DNA from: Paracrocinitomix sp039939375
Lineage (GTDB): Bacteria > Bacteroidota > Bacteroidia > Flavobacteriales_D > Crocinitomicaceae
NCBI GenBank assembly: GCA_039939375.1
Contig: JBDVJO010000006.1
Span: 95,128-159,127, forward strand
Direction of reading: 5' to 3'
DNA: 64,000 nucleotides
Position numbers and translations under genes: made by a program. The notes beneath the pieces were generated by a model. The model had not been told where the DNA came from, did no database searches, and saw nothing but the letters and a program-made list of their open reading frames with translations. Positions 26,553-35,139 of the stretch are shown here, piece after piece; position 1 is the stretch's first letter, and every line of letters starts with the position of its first letter.

Positions 26553-26855
26553 CTAGTGTCCACCGTCACAAGAACCATTGTCACAAGAAGCCTCAGCTCC
26601 GTCACAAGACTCTTCAACAGCAGCATCAGTAGAATCTCCACCGTCACACTCAGTAGCGTCACATTGTGCTTCATCACAAGATGCTTCTTCAGCACCATCA
26701 CAAGATGCTTCTTCTCCACCGTCTGCGTGCTCTTCAGTTGATTCTCCTTCAGTAGTTCCTTCTTCTTCACCACCTCCACAAGAGAATGCTAACATTGAAG
26801 TTGCTGCTACTAGAACAAATCCCATTTTTCTTAAGTTTAGGAATGTCTTTTTCAT
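26553..26855 (-). CDS. Small acidic Cys-Asp-rich lipoprotein
   Basis: A 100-residue protein with a signal peptide and lipobox (MLAFSC, cysteine about residue 26). The mature part is acidic (Glu/Asp/Thr/Ser-rich) and carries seven cysteines, every one followed by Asp (CDGA, CDEA, CDAT, CDGG, CDGA, CDNG, CDGG). I do not recognise a family. The regular Cys-Asp repeats could chelate a metal or form disulfides at the cell surface, but this is inference. Other frames in the same DNA lack a signal and are shadows. A -7 box is at 26914-26921, and a strong terminator follows. It is monocistronic. Confidence 0.75.
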   Translation of the reverse strand: MKKTFLNLRKMGFVLVAATSMLAFSCGGGEEEGTTEGESTEEHADGGEEASCDGAEEASCDEAQCDATECDGGDSTDAAVEESCDGAEASCDNGSCDGGH

Positions 26856-26913
26856 AACTTTAATTTTTTTTAATTAACAATTGATTTAACGCTTGAATTT
26901 CTTCAGTTACCCG

Positions 26914-26921
26914 CAAACTTA
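26914..26921 (-). promoter_or_regulatory. -7 promoter element of the Cys-Asp lipoprotein gene
   Basis: TAAGTTTG on the minus strand matches TAnnTTTG, 59 nt before the ATG at 26855. No good -33 TTG. The rest of the gap 26856-27058 shows nothing else. Confidence 0.45.
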
Positions 26922-27058
26922 GTAATATTTTTTTTAAATAGTAGCATGAATGCCTAATTAAATAGTTTAAGCTGAGTGGACTGAGAATTAAAACGTGTCG
27001 ATTTTTATATCAAATCTATCATAGACAACACATGAAATCATAAAATGTTCTTCAATCT

Positions 27059-27667
27059 TTACTTTATTTTTAGATTGAACATTTTGGTTTCACCTATATA
27101 GCCTATTAATTCATCCTCTTTTTGCACAGGGCCAACACCTTCAGGAGTTCCCGTAAAAATTAAATCCCCAGTTTTAAGAGTGATGTATTTAGAAACATGG
27201 CTAATAATTTGGTCAAAACTAAAAATTACATCTTCTGAATTTCCGGCTTGTACCACCTTATTGTTGACGGTTAAAGAAAAGTCAATATTATTTTGATCTA
27301 ATTTTTCTTTGTCAATAAAATGGGTGGATAAGACCGCTGAATTATCAAAGGCTTTCGCTTTTTCCCAGGGTTGCCCTTTTTCTTTACACTGCTTTTGGAT
27401 GTCTCTTGCTGTGAAATCAATTCCTAACCCCACTTTTTCGTAATAATTTGAAGCGTGTTCAAGAGCAATATGTTTTCCGTGCTTACAGATTTTGATGACC
27501 AACTCAATTTCATGATGCAAGTCATTGGTAAAATCTGGATAATAAAAGTTGTTTTCTTTCAACAAAGCCGTGTCTGGTTTCATAAAGAACAGGGGCTCAG
27601 TTGGCAGTTCTGCATTCATTTCTTTTGCGTGTTTCGCATAGTTGCGACCAATACAGATGATTTTCAT
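27059..27667 (-). CDS. Fumarylacetoacetate hydrolase (FAH) family protein
   Basis: A 202-residue single-domain FAH fold enzyme. It starts MKIICIGRNYAKHAKEMN and has the metal-site strand HHEIELVIKI (about 50-60). The FDQIISHVSKYITLKTGD and TGTPEGVGPV stretches are typical of acylpyruvase or FAHD1-like enzymes. Members hydrolyse or decarboxylate acylpyruvates or oxaloacetate-type substrates, using Mg. The exact substrate cannot be told. It lies 1 bp downstream of the exonuclease gene, so the two are probably co-transcribed. Length is normal for FAHD1-like proteins. Confidence 0.9.
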   Translation of the reverse strand: MKIICIGRNYAKHAKEMNAELPTEPLFFMKPDTALLKENNFYYPDFTNDLHHEIELVIKICKHGKHIALEHASNYYEKVGLGIDFTARDIQKQCKEKGQPWEKAKAFDNSAVLSTHFIDKEKLDQNNIDFSLTVNNKVVQAGNSEDVIFSFDQIISHVSKYITLKTGDLIFTGTPEGVGPVQKEDELIGYIGETKMFNLKIK

Positions 27668-27668
27668 T

Positions 27669-28526
27669 CTAGCTGAATTTATTTTTAAGTTGATCTAGCT
27701 TAGAAGCAAGATTTTTAGATTCATTTTCTTTAGATTGCTGTCTCTGTTCTCTTTTTTCTTTCAAGAATTTATCAGTTTCTGCTTTGATAATTTTTTTCGT
27801 GTATAGCGGAAAATCATTGTCCAGCATCCAACGGTGATAGCCAGGTTCTTGTTCAAAAACGGCTTTCAAAGTTTTACCAGCGTGCTTTCCGAAATTATAA
27901 ATGATTTCATTTTTCTCATTTACTGCTAGTCTCCCAACAAAGTCAATCTTTTTATGTTTGCCGTTTTGACTAAATTCCATTAAAAAGTCAACGTCATTTT
28001 CTACTTCTTCATAACGCTCAATTTGGGCCTTCAATATATCGTAAGTAGCTTTTGTGTCAGCTTCAGCTGAGTGCGCATTTTCTAAATCTTGGTTGCAATA
28101 AAACTTCAAGGCTGCACTTAATGTTCTTTGCTCCATTTTATGAAAGATGGTTTGAACATCAATGAACCTTCTATTCTCCATTGAAAAATCGATATTATGA
28201 GAAAGAAATTGTTCAATTAAGAATGGAATATCAAAGCGATTAGAATTGTATCCAGCAAGATCAGACTCGCCAATGAAATCTTTGATTTCTTCTGCTAATT
28301 GAGCAAAAGTAGGGCAGTCTTTAACATCTTCGTTTGTGATTCCAGTAATCTCAGTTGATTCTGCTGGAATGTCCATTTCTGGATTAATTTTTTTGGTGTA
28401 AGATGATTCAGATTGGTCAGGACTAACTTTTAAGATGGAGATCTCAATAATCTTGTCTTTAGAAATGTTTAGTCCTGTTGTTTCAAGGTCAAAAAAGCAA
28501 ATGGATTTAGTCAGATTCAGATTCAT
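27669..28526 (-). CDS. DEDDh 3'-5' exonuclease (DnaQ-like)
   Basis: A 285-residue protein. The exonuclease domain at about 8-170 has all motifs: FDLETTGLN (Exo I), YNSNRFDIPFL (Exo II) and HSAEADTKATYD (Exo III, the H...D of the DEDDh class). The C-terminal 110 residues contain a conserved helix-rich motif (FGKHAGKTLKAVFEQEPGYHRWMLDNDFP), as in other DnaQ-like proteins of Bacteroidota, which may bind DNA. It may proofread or trim ends; it is not obviously the PolIII epsilon subunit. A -7 box and an inverted repeat lie upstream (28528-28554), overlapping the end of the neighbouring gene. Confidence 0.88.
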   Translation of the reverse strand: MNLNLTKSICFFDLETTGLNISKDKIIEISILKVSPDQSESSYTKKINPEMDIPAESTEITGITNEDVKDCPTFAQLAEEIKDFIGESDLAGYNSNRFDIPFLIEQFLSHNIDFSMENRRFIDVQTIFHKMEQRTLSAALKFYCNQDLENAHSAEADTKATYDILKAQIERYEEVENDVDFLMEFSQNGKHKKIDFVGRLAVNEKNEIIYNFGKHAGKTLKAVFEQEPGYHRWMLDNDFPLYTKKIIKAETDKFLKEKREQRQQSKENESKNLASKLDQLKNKFS

Positions 28527-28527
28527 T

Positions 28528-28554
28528 GTAAGGATTTAGTTCCTTACAAAGATA
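28528..28554 (-). promoter_or_regulatory. -7 box and inverted repeat before the exonuclease gene
   Basis: TATCTTTG (28547-28554, minus) matches TAnnTTTG and overlaps the stop-codon region of the upstream OmpA-family gene. Directly before the ATG is an inverted repeat GTAAGGA-N6-TCCTTAC (28528-28547). It could be an operator or a leader hairpin. Confidence 0.45.
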
Positions 28555-31276
28555 GATATAAGTCAGCCATTTCAGGTATCTCAACCTTAATTTCAACTCT
28601 TCTGTTTAATTGTCTTCCTTCTGGACTGTCTGAACCGTCTTGATTATCATTACTCACCGCTGGTTTTAATTCACCAAACCACACGTTTTCAATTCGGTTG
28701 GGAGCAATTCCTTTATCGATTAACCATTTGTGTGCAGAGAGCGCTCTTCTTTTAGACAAAGTCTCATTATAAGCTTCAGTACCAAACCAATCTGTATGAC
28801 CGTCTAATCTGATGGTAACCGTAGGATTTTCTTTCATAAAAGCTGTCACTGCATCAAGCACTGTCATACTTTTTGCTCTTAAGAAATACTTGTCAAAATC
28901 AAACAAGATGTTCGCAAATTCTTGTCCGCTTCCGTTTCCGCCAGAAGTTGTAGAGTCTCTAGGCAAGTCTCTTAATTCAATGATGTCTATATACTCAGTG
29001 TATGCTAAATCGGTATTGTTTGGATCTATACGTGTGATGTAAGCAGAATAAGTAATCTCTGTATCTGAAACATCTAAATTATACGATACTTTGTTTGCTG
29101 ATGTGTTTAACATATCAACCGCAGCTTGGTCAGTAGGAACATTTGTCAATTTAAATCCTCCATTCGGCTCTGATACTGTAGCGTTAGCAATCACTCTTTC
29201 TGAATTTCCAATGTAAACTTTGACATCAGACTTTACGGTCTTATCAGCATCTTTGAAAGAATAAACTTTACCTTCTAAAGCCACCTCAGATCCGCTAGTA
29301 ACATTATCTCCCAATTGGCTCACTTTTGCATCATCTTCGTTAAAAAGGATAATGTAATCTTCATTTGGATCTACTTTTTCAAACGTGAAGTTCCCGTTGT
29401 CATCAGTTTCTGTGATTCTTAATACTTGGTGGAATGGGTTCATCAATAATACTTCAATGTGTTGTGCATTTAAAGTACTGTTGTGACTTGCTACACCAGT
29501 GATTCCGTAGACGTTTTCAGGAGAAGTTTCATTTTTTCCAATTTCAAGATCAGACCCGAATTCTTTCTTGATTTCTTTTTCGATATCGAACATAGCATTT
29601 TTGAAATGCGCTCTTTGAGCGTAAACTGCTCCGTTATCTTCTCTTAAATAATCAACTGCGATTTCCTGAAACAAGTTGAAATATTCACATTGCTTAGGAA
29701 TAGTAAACTCTTCTTGGTGAGGTCTAATTTCATTATACTTACTTTGATTCACGACTAACTCAAGGAAATAAGTTTCGTCTGGAGCAAGTACCATTGTGTA
29801 TTTTCCTGTTTTTGGATCAATCTGATAGGTTCCTGCTTCTTCACCTGTTGTTTTGTTGGTCACCTTAATTACACCATTAACTGGTAAGTGATTCTCTGCG
29901 AAAATTGCGTAACCTCTAATTTCTGTTGTAGGAATGTTTTGACATTCAAAACTTGCGGTATACAAATCAAGATATCCAAATGACCCTGGACGCATTGAAG
30001 CGTAATAAGCTAATGTTCCTTGTTCGTTTTCAACGTAATAAATGTCATCTCCAGAAGAGTTAATCGGTGAACCAATGTTTACCGGTTCAGACCATTCTCC
30101 GTTTTCATCTCTTACACTTTTAAAGATGTCAAATCCACCCATTGAGTTGTGCCCTTCAGAAGCAAAGTATAAGGTCTTTCCATCCATAGATAAGAAAGGG
30201 GCATCTTCTTTAAATGGTGTGTTGATTTTTGGTCCCATATTAACGGGTTTTTCCCATCCACCAAGTTCGTTTTTCTTTGTGTAATACAAATCTCTTTCTC
30301 CTAAACCACCTGCAGCACCAACAGATACGATAAACATTTCTTGCTCGTCTCTTGTGATAAAAACTGAAGGGTTTGCCGTACCAATATTAACGTTTTGGTT
30401 CATTTTTCTTGGAATCGACCATTTTCCCTCCTCATCTAATTCAGATTTCCAAATTGAATTCTGCTTATAGATAAAAAGTGTTTTGCCATCTGCCGATAAA
30501 CTAATAGGAGCTTCGTGTTGTTTACCTTCGTTAATCTCTTTTGATAAATAACCAGAAGATTTGTCAATTACTTCAGCTTGATTCCAGCTACCATTTGTTC
30601 TTTTGGTCGTATAGAAGATATCTTCAAAATATAAGCCATCAACATTTTTCTTTGTTCCTGGCGGTCTTCTTGAACAGAATAAAATTAAGTTTTCATCATT
30701 TGTTACTACAGGAGCGTAATCAGGAGAATCTGAATTCACACGTGGTCCCATGTTATTGATTTCAACGTACCTTTTATCTTGTTGACTTCTTAAATCAACT
30801 CCGTTATTACAAATTTCTATTTCTCTAACTACTTCTTTTCTACGCTCAATTCCTTTTTTGTTGTTTTTAACATAATTCAAGAACAAGTTGTAGTCTTCAA
30901 TCGCTTGTTCATAAGAACCAGCAAAATGATTTGCTTTTGCCTTGTAGTAAAGAATTTCTGGAATTGTGTCGCCAGATTGTGTTGAGAATTCAAGTGCTTT
31001 TTCAAAAAGCGGCAATGCTTTTTCTCTTTCAACTTGAGATTCGTAATAAACGATTCCCGCCTCAAGCCAGTATTGTGGTTTAGTAGTGCTAGATGATGTT
31101 ACTTTATCATAGTAAGATTTTGCCTTCCAGTATTGTCCTTTTGTGTATGCTTTTCTACCTTTTTTTACATATTTCTTTATTTGGCTTTCTTTTTCTTGGG
31201 CAAAAGAAGTTTCGGTCACTAGGGTAGTGGCTAGTAACACGAAAAATAAAGACCATATTTTATACATATTCTTCAT
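28544..31276 (-). CDS. PorE-like T9SS protein: TPR, PD40 propeller, CRD, OmpA domain
   Basis: About 910 residues from the ATG at 31276 (MKNMYKIWSLFFV), directly after the stop of the upstream gene; the frame to 31345 would run into that gene. A signal peptide (cleavage after TSFA) is followed by TPR-like helices (about 25-150) and a PD40/WD40-like beta-propeller (about 170-420; motifs PDYAPVVT and GGFDIFKS). A carboxypeptidase-regulatory-like module comes next, and a C-terminal OmpA domain (DGHTDWFGTEAYNETLSKRR) that binds peptidoglycan. This domain order matches PorE of T9SS. It probably tethers the secretion or gliding apparatus to the wall. No lipobox is seen. Confidence 0.9.
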   Translation of the reverse strand: MKNMYKIWSLFFVLLATTLVTETSFAQEKESQIKKYVKKGRKAYTKGQYWKAKSYYDKVTSSSTTKPQYWLEAGIVYYESQVEREKALPLFEKALEFSTQSGDTIPEILYYKAKANHFAGSYEQAIEDYNLFLNYVKNNKKGIERRKEVVREIEICNNGVDLRSQQDKRYVEINNMGPRVNSDSPDYAPVVTNDENLILFCSRRPPGTKKNVDGLYFEDIFYTTKRTNGSWNQAEVIDKSSGYLSKEINEGKQHEAPISLSADGKTLFIYKQNSIWKSELDEEGKWSIPRKMNQNVNIGTANPSVFITRDEQEMFIVSVGAAGGLGERDLYYTKKNELGGWEKPVNMGPKINTPFKEDAPFLSMDGKTLYFASEGHNSMGGFDIFKSVRDENGEWSEPVNIGSPINSSGDDIYYVENEQGTLAYYASMRPGSFGYLDLYTASFECQNIPTTEIRGYAIFAENHLPVNGVIKVTNKTTGEEAGTYQIDPKTGKYTMVLAPDETYFLELVVNQSKYNEIRPHQEEFTIPKQCEYFNLFQEIAVDYLREDNGAVYAQRAHFKNAMFDIEKEIKKEFGSDLEIGKNETSPENVYGITGVASHNSTLNAQHIEVLLMNPFHQVLRITETDDNGNFTFEKVDPNEDYIILFNEDDAKVSQLGDNVTSGSEVALEGKVYSFKDADKTVKSDVKVYIGNSERVIANATVSEPNGGFKLTNVPTDQAAVDMLNTSANKVSYNLDVSDTEITYSAYITRIDPNNTDLAYTEYIDIIELRDLPRDSTTSGGNGSGQEFANILFDFDKYFLRAKSMTVLDAVTAFMKENPTVTIRLDGHTDWFGTEAYNETLSKRRALSAHKWLIDKGIAPNRIENVWFGELKPAVSNDNQDGSDSPEGRQLNRRVEIKVEIPEMADLYLSL

Positions 31277-31277
31277 A

Positions 31278-33644
31278 TTAGAATTGTATTTCAAATTTGA
31301 TGTATTGATAGCGCTGGTAAACAGCTTGCTTTTCTTGGGCGTCATTGTTGTAATTAGGACCTTGTACTAAGGCTTCTTTATTCACAAAAGTTATTTTACT
31401 CAAATCAATACCTTCAGACTTTAATACCTTCATTAAGGTAGACTTTCCTGATTCGAGTCTTTTTTCTGCGAGATTTTGATTGTTTTTGTATGATCTTGTA
31501 GGAACTTTAGATGCACTTGCATACACCAAAATTGATACATCTTTACCTGCATCTACTAGTTGTTTTATTCCTTTAACATACAGTTTTAAAGTTTCGTTTT
31601 TTGTATTGAATTTCTCCTTGTTATAGCCAAAATTGTACTGGTAAATTGGAGTCGTCAATATGTCACTAAATTCAGCAACAGTTTCACCTGTCTGGCACTC
31701 ATTGTTAAAGGTGTAGGTATCTAAAATTTGATTTGAGCTATCTACCAAGTTCAAGATTAATTCTTCACAAAAATCAAAATCACTTTCTTCAATTTTAAAC
31801 AAATGCGGTTTAGCAGGGTCTAATTCTTTGTATGGAAATTGTCCGTATTTGTTGACGAACTCTCTATAGATTACTTTGTTGTCTTCGCTTATCGTCACTT
31901 CTTTTCCTTCAAGTTGCGATAGGTATTCTGAATTACTGAATTCCCATCTCTGATTTCCTGTTGGTAAGGTTGTTAATTCAGAGGCTTCTAAATTGATCAT
32001 ATTTAGAAGTAACTCGTGCTTGATTTCTTGGTAAGAAGAGTTACATGGTACATAAAGTTCAGAGCTGTAGAAATTTTCTTTTTCAAGTTTGTAATCAATT
32101 TGATAAGTGTGACAAGGTTTAAGGTTTAAAACATATCCACCATCTCTTCTTCTTGGTCTGTAGATTTTTGTTGGTGTGGCATCAGTAAGGTCGGTTACAT
32201 GAATAGTAATTCCTTTTGGAATCATAGAATTATCTTCTGTTAAAATGAATCCAGAGAAAATTGCTACATTTTTGATATAGGAATTTTCGGTTTCTACGAT
32301 ATAAATATCCTTATCTCCTTGTCCGTCTAATTTATCAGAAGAATAGAAACCTGTTAATCCATCTGCAGTAGTCGTATAAAAGATGTCATCATCATAAGAG
32401 TTTAATGGATACCCCATGTTTTCTGGATCTGACCATTTTTCAGACTCATACATTTGACTCACGAAAATATCGTATCCACCCATACTTTTAGGACCGTTTG
32501 AAGAGAAGAACATGGTGTTATTGTCAGCTCCTAAGAATGGTGAGTCCTCGTCAAATTCAGTGTTAACAGGTGGACCTAGGTTTAAAGCTTTACTCCACTC
32601 GCCATTGGGTAATTTTTTTAATCGGTAAATGTCTTTACCTCCCATTCCGCCTTCTCTGTCAGAAACGAAATACATGTAATTTCCGTCAGGGCTAATGGTA
32701 GCATGAGATTCTTGAAATTCTGAATTGATTTCTTCAGCCGGAAAAGGCTCAAGACTTACGAAAGTTGTGTCTTCAAGTTTTGAGTAGTAAACATCTCCAC
32801 CATTTTGGTCATTGTAAACAAATACGGTTTGACCATCTGGCGAAACAGACATAGAAGCATCATTTTTTCTAGATTGACAAAAAGAAAGGTACGTTGGTGT
32901 TGACCATTTCCCGTCTTTGTCTCTATAACTAACGTAGATGTCTTCATAATGCTGCCCATTAACAATGTTAATGTATCGAGCATTGCTGCTATCTGCTCTC
33001 ATTCTTTTAGCTGTAAAGAATAAAGCTGATCCATCAATCGTAATTACAGGTGAATATTCTGGACCGGGCGTATTTACAATTGAACCTAAATTTCGGATGA
33101 TATAAGGTTTTGGGTTCGCCATCATTGCTTTGGCGTTTTTACATTGTGTAAGCCCTAATACTCCTTCATCATATTTATCGTGCTTCTTCTTGATGTTTTT
33201 CATGAAATACTCGTACTGAGTATAAGCCGTATCTATTTTTCCGTTGCTGTGAGATGATTTAGCTAAATAGAAGAACAATTCAGTAGGCGCATTTTTTTCA
33301 GTTGCCAAATAAGGGTTGTAGTTTTTTGTGACAGAATATTGAGCTTTATCAAAAAATGGTAAAGCGGCTCTTTCATCATTCAATCCAATATGACACATTC
33401 CTGCCTTATACAACAAGTTTGAATTTGTTGGATTTTCTTGAAGCATATACTCCCACACAAAAAGCGCTTCAGAATAAATCTTATCCTCCATTAAATTATT
33501 AGCCAGTTCAAATTGCTGGTTGAATGGAGCATTTTTTAGTTGCTCGCGTAACTCTTCTTTACTTGGTTGCGTAAAAGCTACCAGGCTAGAAAGTAAAAAT
33601 GCTATTAGGCTAATGGTTTTAATAGGTAAACGATTTAAAATCAA
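31278..33644 (-). CDS. PorE-like/OmpA-family envelope protein, paralogue
   Basis: A 788-residue paralogue with TPR-like helices (about 30-150), PD40 propeller repeats (about 180-430; GGMGGKDIYRL and GGYDIFVSQ), CRD-like modules and a degenerate OmpA-like end (YASASKVPTRSYKNNQNLAE, with no strict GHTD motif). The start is TTG at 33644, giving a plausible signal peptide (cleavage after AFTQ); no ATG is available. It probably works with the PorE-like protein encoded 1 bp downstream. The start lies only 20 bp below the terminator hairpin of the E2 gene, so where its promoter is remains unclear. Divergence of the OmpA part suggests altered peptidoglycan contact. Confidence 0.85.
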   Translation of the reverse strand: MILNRLPIKTISLIAFLLSSLVAFTQPSKEELREQLKNAPFNQQFELANNLMEDKIYSEALFVWEYMLQENPTNSNLLYKAGMCHIGLNDERAALPFFDKAQYSVTKNYNPYLATEKNAPTELFFYLAKSSHSNGKIDTAYTQYEYFMKNIKKKHDKYDEGVLGLTQCKNAKAMMANPKPYIIRNLGSIVNTPGPEYSPVITIDGSALFFTAKRMRADSSNARYINIVNGQHYEDIYVSYRDKDGKWSTPTYLSFCQSRKNDASMSVSPDGQTVFVYNDQNGGDVYYSKLEDTTFVSLEPFPAEEINSEFQESHATISPDGNYMYFVSDREGGMGGKDIYRLKKLPNGEWSKALNLGPPVNTEFDEDSPFLGADNNTMFFSSNGPKSMGGYDIFVSQMYESEKWSDPENMGYPLNSYDDDIFYTTTADGLTGFYSSDKLDGQGDKDIYIVETENSYIKNVAIFSGFILTEDNSMIPKGITIHVTDLTDATPTKIYRPRRRDGGYVLNLKPCHTYQIDYKLEKENFYSSELYVPCNSSYQEIKHELLLNMINLEASELTTLPTGNQRWEFSNSEYLSQLEGKEVTISEDNKVIYREFVNKYGQFPYKELDPAKPHLFKIEESDFDFCEELILNLVDSSNQILDTYTFNNECQTGETVAEFSDILTTPIYQYNFGYNKEKFNTKNETLKLYVKGIKQLVDAGKDVSILVYASASKVPTRSYKNNQNLAEKRLESGKSTLMKVLKSEGIDLSKITFVNKEALVQGPNYNNDAQEKQAVYQRYQYIKFEIQF

Positions 33645-33659
33645 TTACCAAAGAAAAAA

Positions 33660-33690
33660 AGAAAACCCGCTCCAAAAATGAAGCGGGTCT
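33660..33690 (-). terminator. Rho-independent terminator of the E2 acyltransferase gene
   Basis: Stem ACCCGCT/AGCGGGT (33665-33671 and 33682-33688) with a 10-nt loop and following T-rich run on the minus strand. Confidence 0.85.
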
Positions 33691-33713
33691 CTAACTTTTG
33701 TACCGTTAATTGT

Positions 33714-35054
33714 TTATAACTCTCGGTTAATGTCAAATTGTTCTAGGTAGTCAGCTACACGTTTTACGAACATTCCACCTAAGGCTCCGTCCACCACTCT
33801 GTGGTCATAAGAGTGGGATAAGAACATCTTATGTCTGATTCCAATTGTGTCACCAAATTCAGTCTCAATAACAGCAGGTATTTTTCTAATTGCACCCAAT
33901 GCTAAAATTGCAACTTGTGGTTGATTGATGATTGGAGTTCCCATTACATTTCCAAATGTACCAACATTTGTTACTGTGTAGGTTCCACCTTGAATATCAT
34001 CAGATTGTAATTTGTTGTTTCTTGCTTTATTTGCCAGTCCGTTAACTTGCTTCGCTAAACCAACTAAATTTAAGTTGTCTGCTTGCTTGATTACTGGAAC
34101 AATTAAGTTGCCAGATGGAAGAGCGGTAGCCATTCCTAAGTTGATGTCTTTTCTTTTTATAATGTTGTTTCCACTTACTGAAACATTTACACCAGGGAAA
34201 TCTTTTATTGCTTTCACAATAGCCTCCATGAAAATTGGAGTGAAGGTCATTTTTTCTCCTTCTTTTGCCAAAAATGAATCTTTAATCTTGTTTCTCCACA
34301 TTACAATATTTGTCACGTCAGCTTCTACATAAGATGTAACGTGAGGTGAAGTGTGAACAGACATTACCATGTGGTCAGCGATAAGCTTTCTCATTCGGTC
34401 CATTTCAACAATCTCATCTCCTTCATAAATTGGAACTTCAGGAGCGTGTATTTCAGTTTTAACTGTTGCAGGAGCCGCTGTTTTGGCTGGGGCTGCAGTA
34501 GTTTTTACTTCTTTTGCCGGTGCAGCTGAAGCTGATCCACCATTAGAAATGAAGTTTAAAATATCTTTTTTAGTTACTCTATTGTTTTCTCCGCTTCCCT
34601 GGATGCTCTCTAATTGTTCCATTGAGATACCTTCAGTTTTCGCGATTGATCTTACAAGTGGAGAGTAGAATTTTCCGTTTGATCCAGATTTAGGTAAATT
34701 AGAAGATCCGTTAACCGGAGCAGCAACCGCTGCCATAACTTCTGCTTCAACTTTTTCAGCCTCTACAGCTACAGGAGCTGCATCTGTTGATGGAGTTGCT
34801 GCTGGAGCGTCACCATCTGTAGAAATTACTGCAATTACGTCTCCAACTTGAACTACGTCATCAACTTCATAAAGTTTTTTAACAAGTACACCTTCTGCTT
34901 CAGATGGTAATTCATTGTCCACTTTATCTGTTGCAACTTCAACCAATGGTTCGTCCATTTCAACAGTGTCTCCAACTTCTTTTAACCAGTTAGTGATAGT
35001 TGCTTCCGTAACACTTTCTCCCATTTTAGGGAGTCTAATTTCTATTTCAGCCAT
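33714..35054 (-). CDS. 2-oxo acid dehydrogenase E2 (dihydrolipoamide acyltransferase)
   Basis: A 446-residue E2 component. The lipoyl domain is residues 1-80, with the lipoyl-lysine motif EVATDKVDNEL (Lys about 44). An Ala/Pro-rich linker precedes the subunit-binding domain (about 130-170; KFYSPLVRSIAKTEGIS, GENNRVTKKDIL). A second linker precedes the catalytic domain, which carries SHSYDHRVVDGALGG, the HxxxDG active-site motif. It transfers acyl groups to CoA in a pyruvate, 2-oxoglutarate or branched-chain complex; the DKVDNEL motif fits the branched-chain/pyruvate type best. The E3 gene (lpd) is in the same window at 55-56.5 kb, but E1 is not here. Confidence 0.93.
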   Translation of the reverse strand: MAEIEIRLPKMGESVTEATITNWLKEVGDTVEMDEPLVEVATDKVDNELPSEAEGVLVKKLYEVDDVVQVGDVIAVISTDGDAPAATPSTDAAPVAVEAEKVEAEVMAAVAAPVNGSSNLPKSGSNGKFYSPLVRSIAKTEGISMEQLESIQGSGENNRVTKKDILNFISNGGSASAAPAKEVKTTAAPAKTAAPATVKTEIHAPEVPIYEGDEIVEMDRMRKLIADHMVMSVHTSPHVTSYVEADVTNIVMWRNKIKDSFLAKEGEKMTFTPIFMEAIVKAIKDFPGVNVSVSGNNIIKRKDINLGMATALPSGNLIVPVIKQADNLNLVGLAKQVNGLANKARNNKLQSDDIQGGTYTVTNVGTFGNVMGTPIINQPQVAILALGAIRKIPAVIETEFGDTIGIRHKMFLSHSYDHRVVDGALGGMFVKRVADYLEQFDINREL

Positions 35055-35079
35055 TTAAAAAAGTATAAATTTCGCGTCA

Positions 35080-35087
35080 CAAATTTA
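35080..35087 (-). promoter_or_regulatory. -7 promoter element of the E2 gene
   Basis: TAAATTTG on the minus strand matches TAnnTTTG, 26 nt before the ATG at 35054. No good -33 TTG. Confidence 0.4.
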
Positions 35088-35139
35088 AGCTAAAAATCGG
35101 GATTGGTATTGAATTTTGAGAATAAATCTCGCAGATTTT

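Noticed and set aside
26519..26877. Alternative open frames over the Cys-Asp lipoprotein gene (both strands)
   Set aside because: They lack a signal and show repetitive residues; the lipobox frame with promoter and terminator on the same strand is the real gene.
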